From contig NZ_JAHWGL010000009.1 in the NCBI RefSeq assembly GCF_019334315.1, positions 1-64,000 of the forward strand: a stretch of DNA of 64,000 bases. The letters are read 5' to 3'. Each line of letters begins with the position of its first letter. Positions within the stretch are counted from its first letter, which is position 1. The notes under the pieces were generated by a model, which was not told the origin of the DNA, made no database searches, and saw nothing but the letters and a program-made list of their open reading frames with translations. This DNA comes from Hymenobacter profundi. Its GTDB lineage: Bacteria; Bacteroidota; Bacteroidia; Cytophagales; Hymenobacteraceae. Of the stretch, positions 9,241 to 17,074 are shown one piece after another. The translations under genes were made by a program, and so were the position numbers.

Positions 9241-9999
9241 ATGTATACCATCACATTTGCTAATCACAAGGGGGGCGTTGGTAAGACCACATCCAATTTG
9301 AATGTGGGACAAACCCTAGCGCGCATGGGGAAGAAAGTCTTACTGATTGACTGCGATGCGCAGTGCAACTTGACCATGTCGTTTGCGCCCGATGGGGAAG
9401 CACACGTGGGCCAGGTGTTGCAGGGCGAAAAGACGCTAGCAGAGGTGATGCGCGTGGTAGAACCAAACCTATGGCTGGTTAATGCCACCCCACATCTGCA
9501 CTACCTGGAAAAGCTGATTGCTACCCAACTGGGCTACGAGATGTTACTGCGGGAAGCATTAGAACCCTTGGCCGACCAGTTCGACTTTTGCCTGCTAGAC
9601 ACGCCCCCCAGCCTGTCGGCCCTGACGTATGCGGCATTGGTAGCCAGCCAGTCGGTATTTATTCCCAGTCAGCCGGAATACTACGGTTTCGAGGGTCTCA
9701 CCACCTTGCTTGATGCCTGTGCCCGCGTGCGGAAGCACTTCAACCCAAACCTGAAGGTAGGGGGGGTGTTCTTTACAAAGTACTCGCCTACCTACCGGCG
9801 CAAGCTACACCACGACATTGTGCGCCTGATGAAGGAAGATGGGGTACTGAGCCAACTGGTGATGCAAACGACAATCCGTGAGAACGTAGCGTTGGCGGAA
9901 GCTCAGATTCAGAAGGAAAGTATCCATTCCTGGGCACCAGACAGCAATGGCGCCACCGACTACGAAAACCTTACCGCTGAAATCCTGACCCGGTTATGA
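9241..9999 (+). CDS. parA: ParA-family partition ATPase
   Basis: 252 residues from the ATG at 9241. The deviant Walker A motif KGGVGKTT lies at residues 10-17, the Walker A-prime motif LLIDCDAQCNLT at about 34-45, and the Walker B region FCLLDTPPS near 118. There is no N-terminal DNA-binding extension, so it belongs to the short (type Ib-like) ParA group. These ATPases bind DNA non-specifically and, with a centromere-binding partner, separate plasmid copies. The stop overlaps the start of the next gene by 4 bases (ATGA), so the two are translationally coupled. The repeat-rich tract immediately upstream is the likely centromere and operator. Confidence 0.93.
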   Translation: MYTITFANHKGGVGKTTSNLNVGQTLARMGKKVLLIDCDAQCNLTMSFAPDGEAHVGQVLQGEKTLAEVMRVVEPNLWLVNATPHLHYLEKLIATQLGYEMLLREALEPLADQFDFCLLDTPPSLSALTYAALVASQSVFIPSQPEYYGFEGLTTLLDACARVRKHFNPNLKVGGVFFTKYSPTYRRKLHHDIVRLMKEDGVLSQLVMQTTIRENVALAEAQIQKESIHSWAPDSNGATDYENLTAEILTRL

Positions 10000-10391
10000 A
10001 AAAGCAGAAACCTGATTTTGGGCGTAACCTACAGTCGCCAGCTCCTCTGCAACAAACGGATGCGTTACTATATGGCCTCCAATTGCCCCCTGCGGCTACC
10101 GTCTCGCAACCTAGTCCAAAGGCTCCTCCGGTTGCGCCAGAGCCTACCCCGGTGCCACCAGCCCCATCAAACGACGACGACGACGAGCTGATGGAGGTGT
10201 CTTTCACCACATTGATCCGCAAAAGCACTTTCCTGCGCCTGAAGCAGGCAGAGTTCTGGAAGCCTGGGTTCATGATTAAGAAGGCCACTGATAAGGCCCT
10301 GAGCGATTATCTGGATAACCTGCCGGAAGCCAACCGGACGTTGCCGGAGGAGGAAAAGCACCGCCTCGATTTAAAGAAGCTCCGGCGCTAA
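9996..10391 (+). CDS. Small ParB-like partner of ParA
   Basis: 131 residues overlapping parA by ATGA. The first 60 residues are Pro- and Gln-rich and probably disordered, then come an acidic run (DDDDELMEVSF) and a basic helical C-terminal part (TTLIRKSTFLRLKQAEFWKPG, then IKKATDKALSDYLDNL). It has no classical ParB nuclease-fold or HTH motif. Its position and size fit the small centromere-binding proteins that pair with short ParA ATPases, which often carry a ribbon-helix-helix domain; I cannot prove this fold. Such partners usually bind repeats upstream of parA and repress the operon. Confidence 0.7.
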   Translation: MKKQKPDFGRNLQSPAPLQQTDALLYGLQLPPAATVSQPSPKAPPVAPEPTPVPPAPSNDDDDELMEVSFTTLIRKSTFLRLKQAEFWKPGFMIKKATDKALSDYLDNLPEANRTLPEEEKHRLDLKKLRR

Positions 10392-10453
10392 CGTATCAGC
10401 AAGCCAAGCGGCGCCTCCTGATCTGCCAGCAAGCACCTGCTGCCCAAAACACC

Positions 10454-10750
10454 TATTACAAAAACCACGACAACCCCCGCCCCACGACCGCTACGTTGCC
10501 GCAACTCGTAGGAAATTGCAAGGCCAACGGGTTTCCATCGTGGTTTTTGTAATAGGTGCCCCCGCCTACTCCATGCTGGGAGGGTAGGGGAGGGGGTTGC
10601 GTCGTGGTTTTTGTAATAGATACCAGCTTAGAGAAGAGCTCGACGCAATATTTGATAAAGACACAAACATCTGATAATTAAATAGTTGGTTTGCATGTAC
10701 CCTCAGGAATCTGACGGATACCGAAAAAGCATCTATTACAAAAACCACGA
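10454..10750. repeat. Dispersed iterons in both orientations
   Basis: Four exact copies of TATTACAAAAACCACGA occur at 10454-10470 (+), 10538-10554 (-), 10602-10618 (-) and 10734-10750 (+). The first two face each other as an inverted pair 67 bp apart. They are identical to the repeats of the tandem array nearer the rep gene, so they are probably bound by the same initiator protein. They may act as a copy-control region that titrates or couples initiator molecules. Confidence 0.85.
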
Positions 10751-10759
10751 CGGCCGCGC

Positions 10760-10945
10760 GACGCAATAAACCTAAACCGTCGATGGTCCCGCCAACGCCT
10801 TGTTGCCTGATGTTAGGGGCCTTACCCTTTTCAAATTTAAAAAACGACCTCTTTCACCTTTTAAAAAGGTTGTTCCTTATTTATAAGGTTTATAAGGTTT
10901 ACAGGGATTGTAACTATTTGTTATACAATAATTTATAGGCCTCAT
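10760..10945. other. AT-rich segment, candidate origin-unwinding region
   Basis: Between the dispersed and tandem iterons lies an AT-rich stretch with short repeats: TTTATAAGG and TTTATAAGGTTTA near 10875-10900, TTTAAAAAAC and CTTTTAAAAAGG near 10836-10868, and a run with TTGTTATACAATAATTTATAGG. Iteron plasmid origins usually have such a duplex-unwinding segment beside the iterons. No clear DnaA box was found by eye. Confidence 0.5.
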
Positions 10946-10946
10946 C

Positions 10947-11147
10947 TATTACAAAAACCACGACAATCTATTACAAAAACCACGACAATCTATTACAAAA
11001 ACCACGAACCAGCTATTACAAAAACCACGACAATCTATTACAAAAACCACGACAATCTATTACAAAAACCACGACAACCTATTACAAAAGCACGAAACGG
11101 GGGTAGTAGGGTAGGTGTGAACAACGTTTGCTATTACAAAAGCACGA
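10947..11147 (+). repeat. Tandem iteron array of the replication origin
   Basis: Six exact copies of TATTACAAAAACCACGA start at 10947, 10969, 10991, 11014, 11036 and 11058, spaced 22-23 bp, about two helical turns. Two variants, TATTACAAAAGCACGA, follow at 11080 and 11132. The array ends about 110 bp before the Rep gene start. This is the classic arrangement of an iteron-controlled plasmid origin in which Rep binds the iterons to start replication and, through the promoter-proximal variants, may repress its own gene. Confidence 0.93.
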
Positions 11148-11259
11148 ATAGCGAATGAAAAATAGACCCGCTGCTACAGCTTCCATGTATTACAGCTGAT
11201 AAGAGTTGTAATAGATGCAAACGTTTTGCATCTTTCGCTCGCTTACTTAGCGCTTGACA

Positions 11260-12456
11260 ATGCAAACTGTTCTGTTCGACTCTACCCCTTCCGAAGAGCC
11301 TAGCGGCAAAATTGTAGTTCAGCACAATGCGCTGGTAAATGCTCGCTTCGATCTTAGCACCGTGGAGATGCGCCTGTTTATGGCCATGCTTTCCCGCATT
11401 GGACGCGACGACAGCGAGTTTCGGGAGATGTGCATTCCGCTCACCGAAATTGTGGCCTTGTCGGGGCGGCGGCCAAGCAGTAAGGACTACCAGCAGGTAG
11501 CCAGCATGTGCGACCAACTGGTTAGCCGTATTTTGCATATTGAGCGCCCTACCCTGACCCAGCGCAAAGAGCGGCGCAACGCGCCCGACTTCGATAAGAT
11601 TCCGCTAATGGCCTACGCCAAATACCGCGGAGAGGAGGGGGCCCTGCGGGTACGTTTCAACGACGAGGTGATGCCGTATCTACTGCAATTGCACCGCAAC
11701 TTCACCAAGGCCCAGGTGGTGCAGCTGCTCAAGCTGAAAAGTCCCCACTCGTACCGGATTTACTGGCTGCTGAAAGAATATTCCACGTTCGGTAACCGCG
11801 TTATGAGCGTGGAGGAACTGAAGGGCTTGTTGAACCTTGATGGGCAATACAAGCAGTTTCCACTGTTTCGGCTGCGGGTTTTGGACAAAGCCCAGATCGA
11901 ACTGAGCCAGACAGATCTGCCGTTTGAATACGAGCTTATCCGGCAAGGAAAGAGCGTGTTTCAGATTCGGTTTATCTTCAAGCAAATGCCCTTGCTAGTG
12001 GAACCGCTGCCTCCAGCTCTGGCCGGTTGGCAGGAGGTACTGCATCAGGTTGGACTGGCCCCAAGCAGTTTGGCTACGATTGTGAGCCTAGTAGAACAGG
12101 GCGCAATAGAGCCAGAATACGTAGTTTTTGTGGTGAAGGCGCAGCGTGAAAAGCACCGGCTGGGCAAAGTCAAGAGCTTGGCTGGTTCTGTTTTCACCGC
12201 CATCACGAAACGTCATCTGGTCACCGAATATCAGCAGGCCCAAGAACGCCACAAGGTCCGGCAGGTAGCAGTTGTGGAAAAGGTAGATGCAGTACGCTTC
12301 CAGGTGAGCGATCTAGAGCCTGTGTATCAGACTCTCGTAAAGAAAAATAAGACTGCTGACGCCACATTCGAAGAGCACTTGCAACGCGTGTATCTGAGTC
12401 AGGGATTCGTCTTGCGCAAAGATCAGGAAGGCAAAAGCTGGGTGATCAAGCAGTAA
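11260..12456 (+). CDS. Plasmid replication initiator (Rep_3-type)
   Basis: 398 residues from the ATG at 11260; a TTG two codons earlier is less likely. The N-terminal half carries the typical initiator pattern: KIVVQHNALVNARFDLSTVEMRLFMAMLSRI, then LTEIVALSG, then a segment ending YAKYRGEEGALRVRFNDEVMPYLLQL. A second winged-helix region follows (LLKLKSPHSYRIYWLLKEYSTFG, VEELKGLLNLDGQYKQFPLFRLRVLDKAQIEL). This is the two-winged-helix layout of iteron-binding Rep proteins. The C-terminal 130 residues are less conserved. With the iteron array upstream it makes a complete replicon, the strongest evidence that the DNA is or was a plasmid. Confidence 0.93.
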   Translation: MQTVLFDSTPSEEPSGKIVVQHNALVNARFDLSTVEMRLFMAMLSRIGRDDSEFREMCIPLTEIVALSGRRPSSKDYQQVASMCDQLVSRILHIERPTLTQRKERRNAPDFDKIPLMAYAKYRGEEGALRVRFNDEVMPYLLQLHRNFTKAQVVQLLKLKSPHSYRIYWLLKEYSTFGNRVMSVEELKGLLNLDGQYKQFPLFRLRVLDKAQIELSQTDLPFEYELIRQGKSVFQIRFIFKQMPLLVEPLPPALAGWQEVLHQVGLAPSSLATIVSLVEQGAIEPEYVVFVVKAQREKHRLGKVKSLAGSVFTAITKRHLVTEYQQAQERHKVRQVAVVEKVDAVRFQVSDLEPVYQTLVKKNKTADATFEEHLQRVYLSQGFVLRKDQEGKSWVIKQ

Positions 12457-12509
12457 CAAAAATTGCGTAGCCAAGCCAATACAGTCTGAAACCCAACCAG
12501 GGTCTCAAA

Positions 12510-12850
12510 TTATACCGATGTAGTGAGTTGAACTGACCGTATCGGAAACGATTTACAACTCCAATGTATGACTAGGTAGAAAGCTTGCTCAGAAAAGTAA
12601 GATAGGATTTGCTGGTAGTCGAGTTCAAATTGGTGGGGTAAGCGGTAGCCCAGAGCGGAGTGTCTGCGGTCGAGATTGAAGTACGTATCGAGGTAGTAGG
12701 CTACTTCCAGGCGAGCCTCTTCGAGCGAGGCAAAAGGCGCTCGCAAGGGCAGTAATTCCGTTTTGAGCGTGCTCCAGCCAGCTTCGGCCTGCGCATTGTC
12801 ATAGGGAATACTGCTACCTAATGGATAAGAAAGCGTCAGCGCTACTTGGC
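12510..12850 (-). pseudogene. IS3-family transposase fragment (C-terminal end)
   Basis: The frame reads, from about 12850 down, PYDNAQAEAGWSTLKTELL, then a stretch ending YYLDTYFNLDRRHSALGY and LPHQFELDYQQ, which is the end of the integrase core of IS3-type OrfB proteins. It contains the last catalytic-Glu region (YDNAQAEA). The rest of the transposase and the ends are missing. Its sequence differs from the other three IS3 types in the window, so it represents a fourth one. Confidence 0.8.
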
Positions 12851-12883
12851 CATTACGTTTGCTGTCGCATCTAATGCATGGAC

Positions 12884-13690
12884 TTATGAAATCTTATAGC
12901 CATATGGTTTGAAATAGCGTTGAAGGCGCCGCAATCGAACCTTTGTAAACGCCGTGCGACTGAATCCCGGGGTACCCTTCGGGGCTAGAAGCAAAGCTCG
13001 CACGAGCGGCTGAGTCAGTTTCAACTGCCGAGCAATTCCGGACACGCTCCAGGGACGGGCTGAGTCATTGGTCTGTTTAAACCAAGCTTGTAAATGATCC
13101 CATTGTTCAGGTAGTTCTTGGATGGAACGTTGATTGCGCGACGGTGATGCTACGGAGACAGTAGGCTCTACTGCCTCCATAGCAATCGATTGTACATAGA
13201 CCCGACGGGGTGGCGCCCAGTTGGGGTCTCGGAAAGCAAAGGCTAGGCAAATGTTGTCGGCTACTGCGTCACCACTAATCATTCCTTCCAGCGCGAAACG
13301 ATATAACTCAATTGCTTCGTGCTGTTGGCTGGCTGGTAACGCTGACCCTTGCGTCAAAGCTCGGCTAGCTCGTTTGAAAACGCCATTCAGCTTATGAGCG
13401 ACAGGGCAATAGGCTAGGCTGAGGGGGGAAGCAACGTTGGTATGCATTACATATAGATAGGTAGTTAAACGGGATAAATCCTCTTTTCTAATCTCCACAT
13501 TTGACTCACCTACCTCTAATACCGGATAACAAGTGGCTACCACATGTGGCCACTGGCGAGAAGTTAAGGTAGGAAAGTCCTGCTGGAACACATTCTGAAC
13601 AATGCTTACCGCCGCCGCTTGTAGGGCTTGGGAAGCCAGATGGTATGGAACACTTTGGTATGGCGGTAGGTGTTCAAAAGAGGATGACAT
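12884..13690 (-). CDS. Hypothetical two-part protein with conserved C-terminal domain
   Basis: 268 residues from an ATG at 13690. No family is recognised. The N-terminal 180 residues are mixed helical with no motif, and a Ser/Pro/Arg linker (VASPSRNQRS) follows. The last 80 residues, from LPEQWDHLQAWFKQTNDS to PYGYKIS, are the same domain as the truncated gene at 610-957. That domain contains a possible helix-turn-helix (VSGIARQLKLTQPLVRALLLAPKG). The gene lies 3' of an IS3 fragment and about 260 bp from a divergent XRE regulator. It may be a plasmid-borne lineage-specific regulator; that is a guess from the domain pattern. Confidence 0.6.
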   Translation of the reverse strand: MSSSFEHLPPYQSVPYHLASQALQAAAVSIVQNVFQQDFPTLTSRQWPHVVATCYPVLEVGESNVEIRKEDLSRLTTYLYVMHTNVASPLSLAYCPVAHKLNGVFKRASRALTQGSALPASQQHEAIELYRFALEGMISGDAVADNICLAFAFRDPNWAPPRRVYVQSIAMEAVEPTVSVASPSRNQRSIQELPEQWDHLQAWFKQTNDSARPWSVSGIARQLKLTQPLVRALLLAPKGTPGFSRTAFTKVRLRRLQRYFKPYGYKIS

Positions 13691-13918
13691 AGGCAGGGAA
13701 AAGAAGGGTAGGGGGGAGAACCTTTTCTAAAAGTAATTCATGTAGTTGGTGAGCATAAGCGCACGTGCTAGTTGACGACCATATGAGTCTAGCTGGTTTA
13801 TGAGTGACATGCAGAAGAAAGCAATTCTTAACTCGACTAACTGATGCTCGCCCAAAGTCAATCTTGAGCCGACGTTGGCACTTATTGCGAATAGGCACAC
13901 GCAAATTAAGAAATAAAA

Positions 13919-13950
13919 AAAATTTAAGGGCGTATACACCCTTAAATTTT
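13919..13950. promoter_or_regulatory. Palindromic operator-like site
   Basis: A 12-bp perfect inverted repeat, AAAATTTAAGGG / CCCTTAAATTTT (13919-13930 and 13939-13950), surrounds the 8-base centre CGTATACA, which is itself almost palindromic. It sits directly before the ATG at 13951 and 26 bp before the GTG of the XRE-type gene, in the divergent region. Autoregulation by the XRE protein is the simplest reading. A short terminator is less likely because it lies at a gene start. Confidence 0.65.
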
Positions 13951-13975
13951 ATGGCTACAGGCAGCAGCTTGCCTC

Positions 13976-14221
13976 GTGAAAAATCCTGCTGGCTTGAAGG
14001 CTTTCTCTGAGAGGTTGCGCTATCTACGCAAGCAACATGGCTACTCGCAGCAGAAACTGGCGGACATTGCTAACGTGGAGCAGTCCACCATCAAGCGTAT
14101 CGAACTTGTGCAACTGGCTCCAACGTTGGACCTGCTCATCTCCCTAAGCCGAGCACTAGAATTAGAGGTACGAGACTTAGTAGATGATCCGGCTATTACC
14201 AATTCAGATAAACAGTCATAA
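13976..14221 (+). CDS. XRE-family helix-turn-helix regulator
   Basis: 81 residues if started at GTG 13976. It carries one clear HTH_3 domain: LRYLRKQHGYSQQKLADIAN, then VEQSTIKRIELVQLAPTLDL, then LISLSRALELEVRDLVD. Such small proteins usually repress their own or neighbouring genes. The start is uncertain: an ATG at 13951 directly after the operator reads 19 codons in another frame (MATGSSLPREK...) and stops. A one-base change in the run of five A at 13978-13982 would join the two frames, so the gene may be slightly frameshifted or may use the GTG. Confidence 0.8.
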   Translation: MKNPAGLKAFSERLRYLRKQHGYSQQKLADIANVEQSTIKRIELVQLAPTLDLLISLSRALELEVRDLVDDPAITNSDKQS

Positions 14222-14485
14222 TGTTAAAAGGTACAATTACACAGCGGTAGGGCCGAAATAGGCCGTATGCCTTATTCTCATACGAGCACGAATGGTTCGC
14301 GAGATTATTGTTGAATGAAGCTAGTGAATAGCAAGTCTTCCCTCCACTGATTACACAAAAAAATCGACTACAAACATTCAGCCCCACTGCCCTGCGAAAT
14401 ACAGGAAGGGAGTTGAATCTGAGTGCGTGCGCTCGAATAACTAAAAGTCGGGAAGTGCTGAACAGACTTAGCTTGTACCCAAGAT

Positions 14486-15115
14486 TTATTGTTCGCGTTC
14501 ATCAGCAGCTGGAAGCGTGACGCCTTGGTGGGGTCTGGCACTGCTGCCTGTAGGTACGTCTAAGAGGAGGAGGTAGCGGTAAATCGTGGCGCGGCCTACA
14601 CCCAGCAACTGCCCGATTTCCGCCACCGTCTTGTCTTGTTGCAAGTATAGGGTTCGAGCGGCCTGCGCTTTCGACAGCGCTTCTTTCGACAGGCCCTTGG
14701 GCCGACCACCCTGCCGACCCCGGGCGCGGGCCGCGGTGAGTCCGGCCTTGGTGCGCTCGCGGATTAAGTCCCGTTCAAACTCGGCTAAGGAAGCAAACAG
14801 ATTGAATAGAAGTCGGCCCTGGGCAGTGGTTGTGTCTAGGTGGTCTTGCAGACTGATGAACTGCACCCCGCGCTCCTGCAAACCCGTCACCAAGGTCACC
14901 AAGTCTTTGAGCGAGCGCCCCAGTCGGTCGAGTTTCCACACCACGAGCGTATCGCCCGCGCGTAGCCGCGTGAGCAGGTGTTGCAGTGCCGGCCGCTCTT
15001 TCACAGAGGACACTTTCTCCTGGGCTATTTCAGCGCAGCCGTAGGCCTGCAAGGCATCGGTCTGCAGGTATAACTGCTGGCCAGCGGTACTCACGCGGGC
15101 GTAGCCAAAAATCAT
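14486..15115 (-). CDS. Serine recombinase (resolvase/invertase type)
   Basis: 209 residues from the ATG at 15115. The N-terminal catalytic domain starts MIFGYARVSTAGQ with the nucleophile Ser at residue 9. It continues with VVWKLDRLGRSLKDLV, then AEFERDLIRERTKAGL, the E-helix region. A C-terminal helix-turn-helix (KTVAEIGQLLGVGRATIYRYL) binds the recombination site. Length and layout match small resolvases and invertases of the Tn3/Hin type. On plasmids these often resolve multimers; the site itself (usually next to the gene) may lie in 15116-15238, but I could not identify it. Intact. Confidence 0.92.
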   Translation of the reverse strand: MIFGYARVSTAGQQLYLQTDALQAYGCAEIAQEKVSSVKERPALQHLLTRLRAGDTLVVWKLDRLGRSLKDLVTLVTGLQERGVQFISLQDHLDTTTAQGRLLFNLFASLAEFERDLIRERTKAGLTAARARGRQGGRPKGLSKEALSKAQAARTLYLQQDKTVAEIGQLLGVGRATIYRYLLLLDVPTGSSARPHQGVTLPAADEREQ

Positions 15116-15238
15116 CGGTATGTTCTCAGAAAGTCAGGGCGCACGAAGATAGCGAGCCGTTGATTGCTGGGAACAGGAAACGAGACAAAACCAAGCAGAT
15201 AGGCTGCTACCGGATCGGCGGCAGTGGGCATCTCGTGA

Positions 15239-16878
15239 AAACGTCCGTGGCTGTTGCAGAACTCAAGCGCTGCTAGGTACTTTCGCGACCACTAAGTCTG
15301 TTTGTCAGTTGGCGGCTCCTTTTGCCTCGCTGGAACAGGCAAATCGGACAAGGTATAGGAGGCCTGGGTAGGGCTACTGCCACGCCTAGGAGCTGCTTCG
15401 GCTGATACTTCAGGAGCTTTTTCAGATTGTAGGCCATCGCCGCCAGCAGCATCGTCTTGTGGGCACTGGCGCGACCACGCGTGTTGAGCCGGCGCAGACC
15501 GTACTGGTGTAACAGGCTGCCAAACACGGGTTCCACCGTGCTTTGTCGCCGCAGGCGCATCTGCTGGCCTAGCTGGCTCTGCTGTCGTTGCAGGGCCCGT
15601 CGATAGTGCGCGTCGTAGGCCGTGCGCGTAATCTGGCGGCATTTGCTCTTGGGGGCACACGCCCCTTTGCGCGGGCAGTGCTGGCAGGCTTGATAGGGTG
15701 CGCGGTAGATCTTCTGCAACCCGCCGTCGGCATTCGTATCGTACGTCTTGAAGGGTAGCGTCTCGCCCGCCGGACAGGTAAACTGATCCGTCTGCGGATC
15801 ATAGGGAAAGCCCTCGATGATGGGTTTGTACTTGCCGAACACGGGGATCCACGGGGTAATACCTTGTTGCTCGAGCAGCGCATAATTCACGCCATTGGAG
15901 TAGCCGGCATCGGCCAGCACAGCCTGTAAGTACAACCCGTTGGCGCCTAAGCGCTGTTGCAGCCCCTGCACGATGCCGGGCAAGTGCACACTGTCGCGGC
16001 TGTCGGCGAAATCCGCTTGCACCTGACTGATCACGCCCCGGGCGGTGTCCACAGCCAACGAACACAGGTAATTCAGGGCCCGCGCTTTACCCGGCTTGAC
16101 GGAGATACGGGCCTCGGGATCGGTGGGACTGTAATGCGTTTTATTGCTCACCAGCTGCGCCTGCGCGTGTTGCGCCCCTAACGGGCTACTGGTAGTAACG
16201 TGGCGACGGGCACGGCGCGCAGCCTCCCGCCGCAAGCGATGGGCTGGGGCTGATAACACCGCGCTGGGGTGCGGCGGCTTTGGGGTGGCCCCCAGGGATG
16301 CCCTCTCTACCGGCTCGGACGCCACAGGGACCGGCGGTTGCTTTTCTTGGAGGCGGTCCAGTGACGCGTTGGCCTTCACGGGGGCCGAATCGACGGCCTG
16401 TGTGTCTCCGCTCACCAAGCCGCGGGCCACGCACTGGGCAAACACGTGGTCGAACAGGTGCTCAAAGACAGTGGCTGGGATGAGCTGGCGGGTGCGGCTC
16501 ACCGTCGAGTGCCACGGTAAGTTCTCATCGACCTCGTAGCCCAGAAAGAAGAGGATGTCGAGCCGTAGGGCACAGTGCTCGATCAGGCGGCGGTCGCTAA
16601 CCAGGTTTTCCAGCCGGCCCACGAGCACGAGCTTGAAGAAAACCACCGGGTCGAGCGAGGGCTGCCCGGTGTGACTATAGAGGTCTTGGGTCTGCTCGTA
16701 GAGAAACGACCAGTCCACCACCTCGGCCAGCCGGCGGTAGAGATTATACGACGGAACGCGCTCGGAGAGCCGAAAGCGAGCCACCTCTTTGTCGAGAAAC
16801 TGCTTCTTGCCTTGCATCCACTCTCTACGGACTAGGCAAGGGAAAAGGATAGGCCTTCTGCAACAGCCACGTCCGTTT
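15239..16878 (-). mobile_element. Complete IS1182-family insertion sequence
   Basis: A 1640-bp element. Its 23-bp terminal repeats are exact reverse complements: the left end begins AAACGTCCGTGG (15239-15261) and the right end finishes with the complement (16856-16878). The transposase gene fills nearly the whole length on the minus strand. No flanking target duplication is obvious. The same 23-bp ends bound a 167-bp miniature element at 53984-54150, and a related, damaged end is present near 56574. Confidence 0.88.
15273..16817 (-). CDS. IS1182-family transposase
   Basis: 514 residues when started at the ATG encoding MQGKKQFLDKEVARF (16817). The frame is open further upstream but crosses the terminal repeat, so that start is rejected. 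The N-terminal domain of unknown function typical of this family is clear (QPSLDPVVFFKLVLVGRLENL, then LRLDILFFLGYEVDENLPWHSTVSRTR). The DDE core includes QAVDSAPVKA, AVLADAGYSNG, a Cys-rich insert (PYQACQHCPRKGACAPKSKC) and RRQSTVEPVFGSLLHQYGLRRL with the last Glu. The gene is intact and likely active, and could act in trans on the miniature element at 53984-54150. Confidence 0.92.
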   Translation of the reverse strand: MQGKKQFLDKEVARFRLSERVPSYNLYRRLAEVVDWSFLYEQTQDLYSHTGQPSLDPVVFFKLVLVGRLENLVSDRRLIEHCALRLDILFFLGYEVDENLPWHSTVSRTRQLIPATVFEHLFDHVFAQCVARGLVSGDTQAVDSAPVKANASLDRLQEKQPPVPVASEPVERASLGATPKPPHPSAVLSAPAHRLRREAARRARRHVTTSSPLGAQHAQAQLVSNKTHYSPTDPEARISVKPGKARALNYLCSLAVDTARGVISQVQADFADSRDSVHLPGIVQGLQQRLGANGLYLQAVLADAGYSNGVNYALLEQQGITPWIPVFGKYKPIIEGFPYDPQTDQFTCPAGETLPFKTYDTNADGGLQKIYRAPYQACQHCPRKGACAPKSKCRQITRTAYDAHYRRALQRQQSQLGQQMRLRRQSTVEPVFGSLLHQYGLRRLNTRGRASAHKTMLLAAMAYNLKKLLKYQPKQLLGVAVALPRPPIPCPICLFQRGKRSRQLTNRLSGREST

Positions 16879-17032
16879 AGCGGGACGGACAAGACAGCAA
16901 AAAATTTTGGACCACAGCCCAACCAGGGATTCAGGTTCGTACGTTTGTGCTACCCTGAACAGGAATATAAGGTTACGATAGCAGCCACGTAACGGAACCA
17001 GCCATTTTTTAGTAGCTCGCCTGTTTAACGCC

Positions 17033-17040
17033 TACATTTG
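17033..17040 (+). promoter_or_regulatory. Bacteroidota -7 promoter element
   Basis: TACATTTG matches the TAnnTTTG -7 consensus and lies 35 bp before the ATG of the Schlafen/AlbA-type pseudogene. No good -33 TTG was seen. Confidence 0.4.
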
Positions 17041-17074
17041 ACGGCATCATTTTTCTGCTGTTACCCCCGTCCGC

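Noticed and set aside
10947-11147. Regular repeats that could be mistaken for a CRISPR array
   Set aside because: Repeats are 17 bp with only 5-6 bp between them, the spacers are nearly identical, and a Rep gene follows; this is an iteron array.
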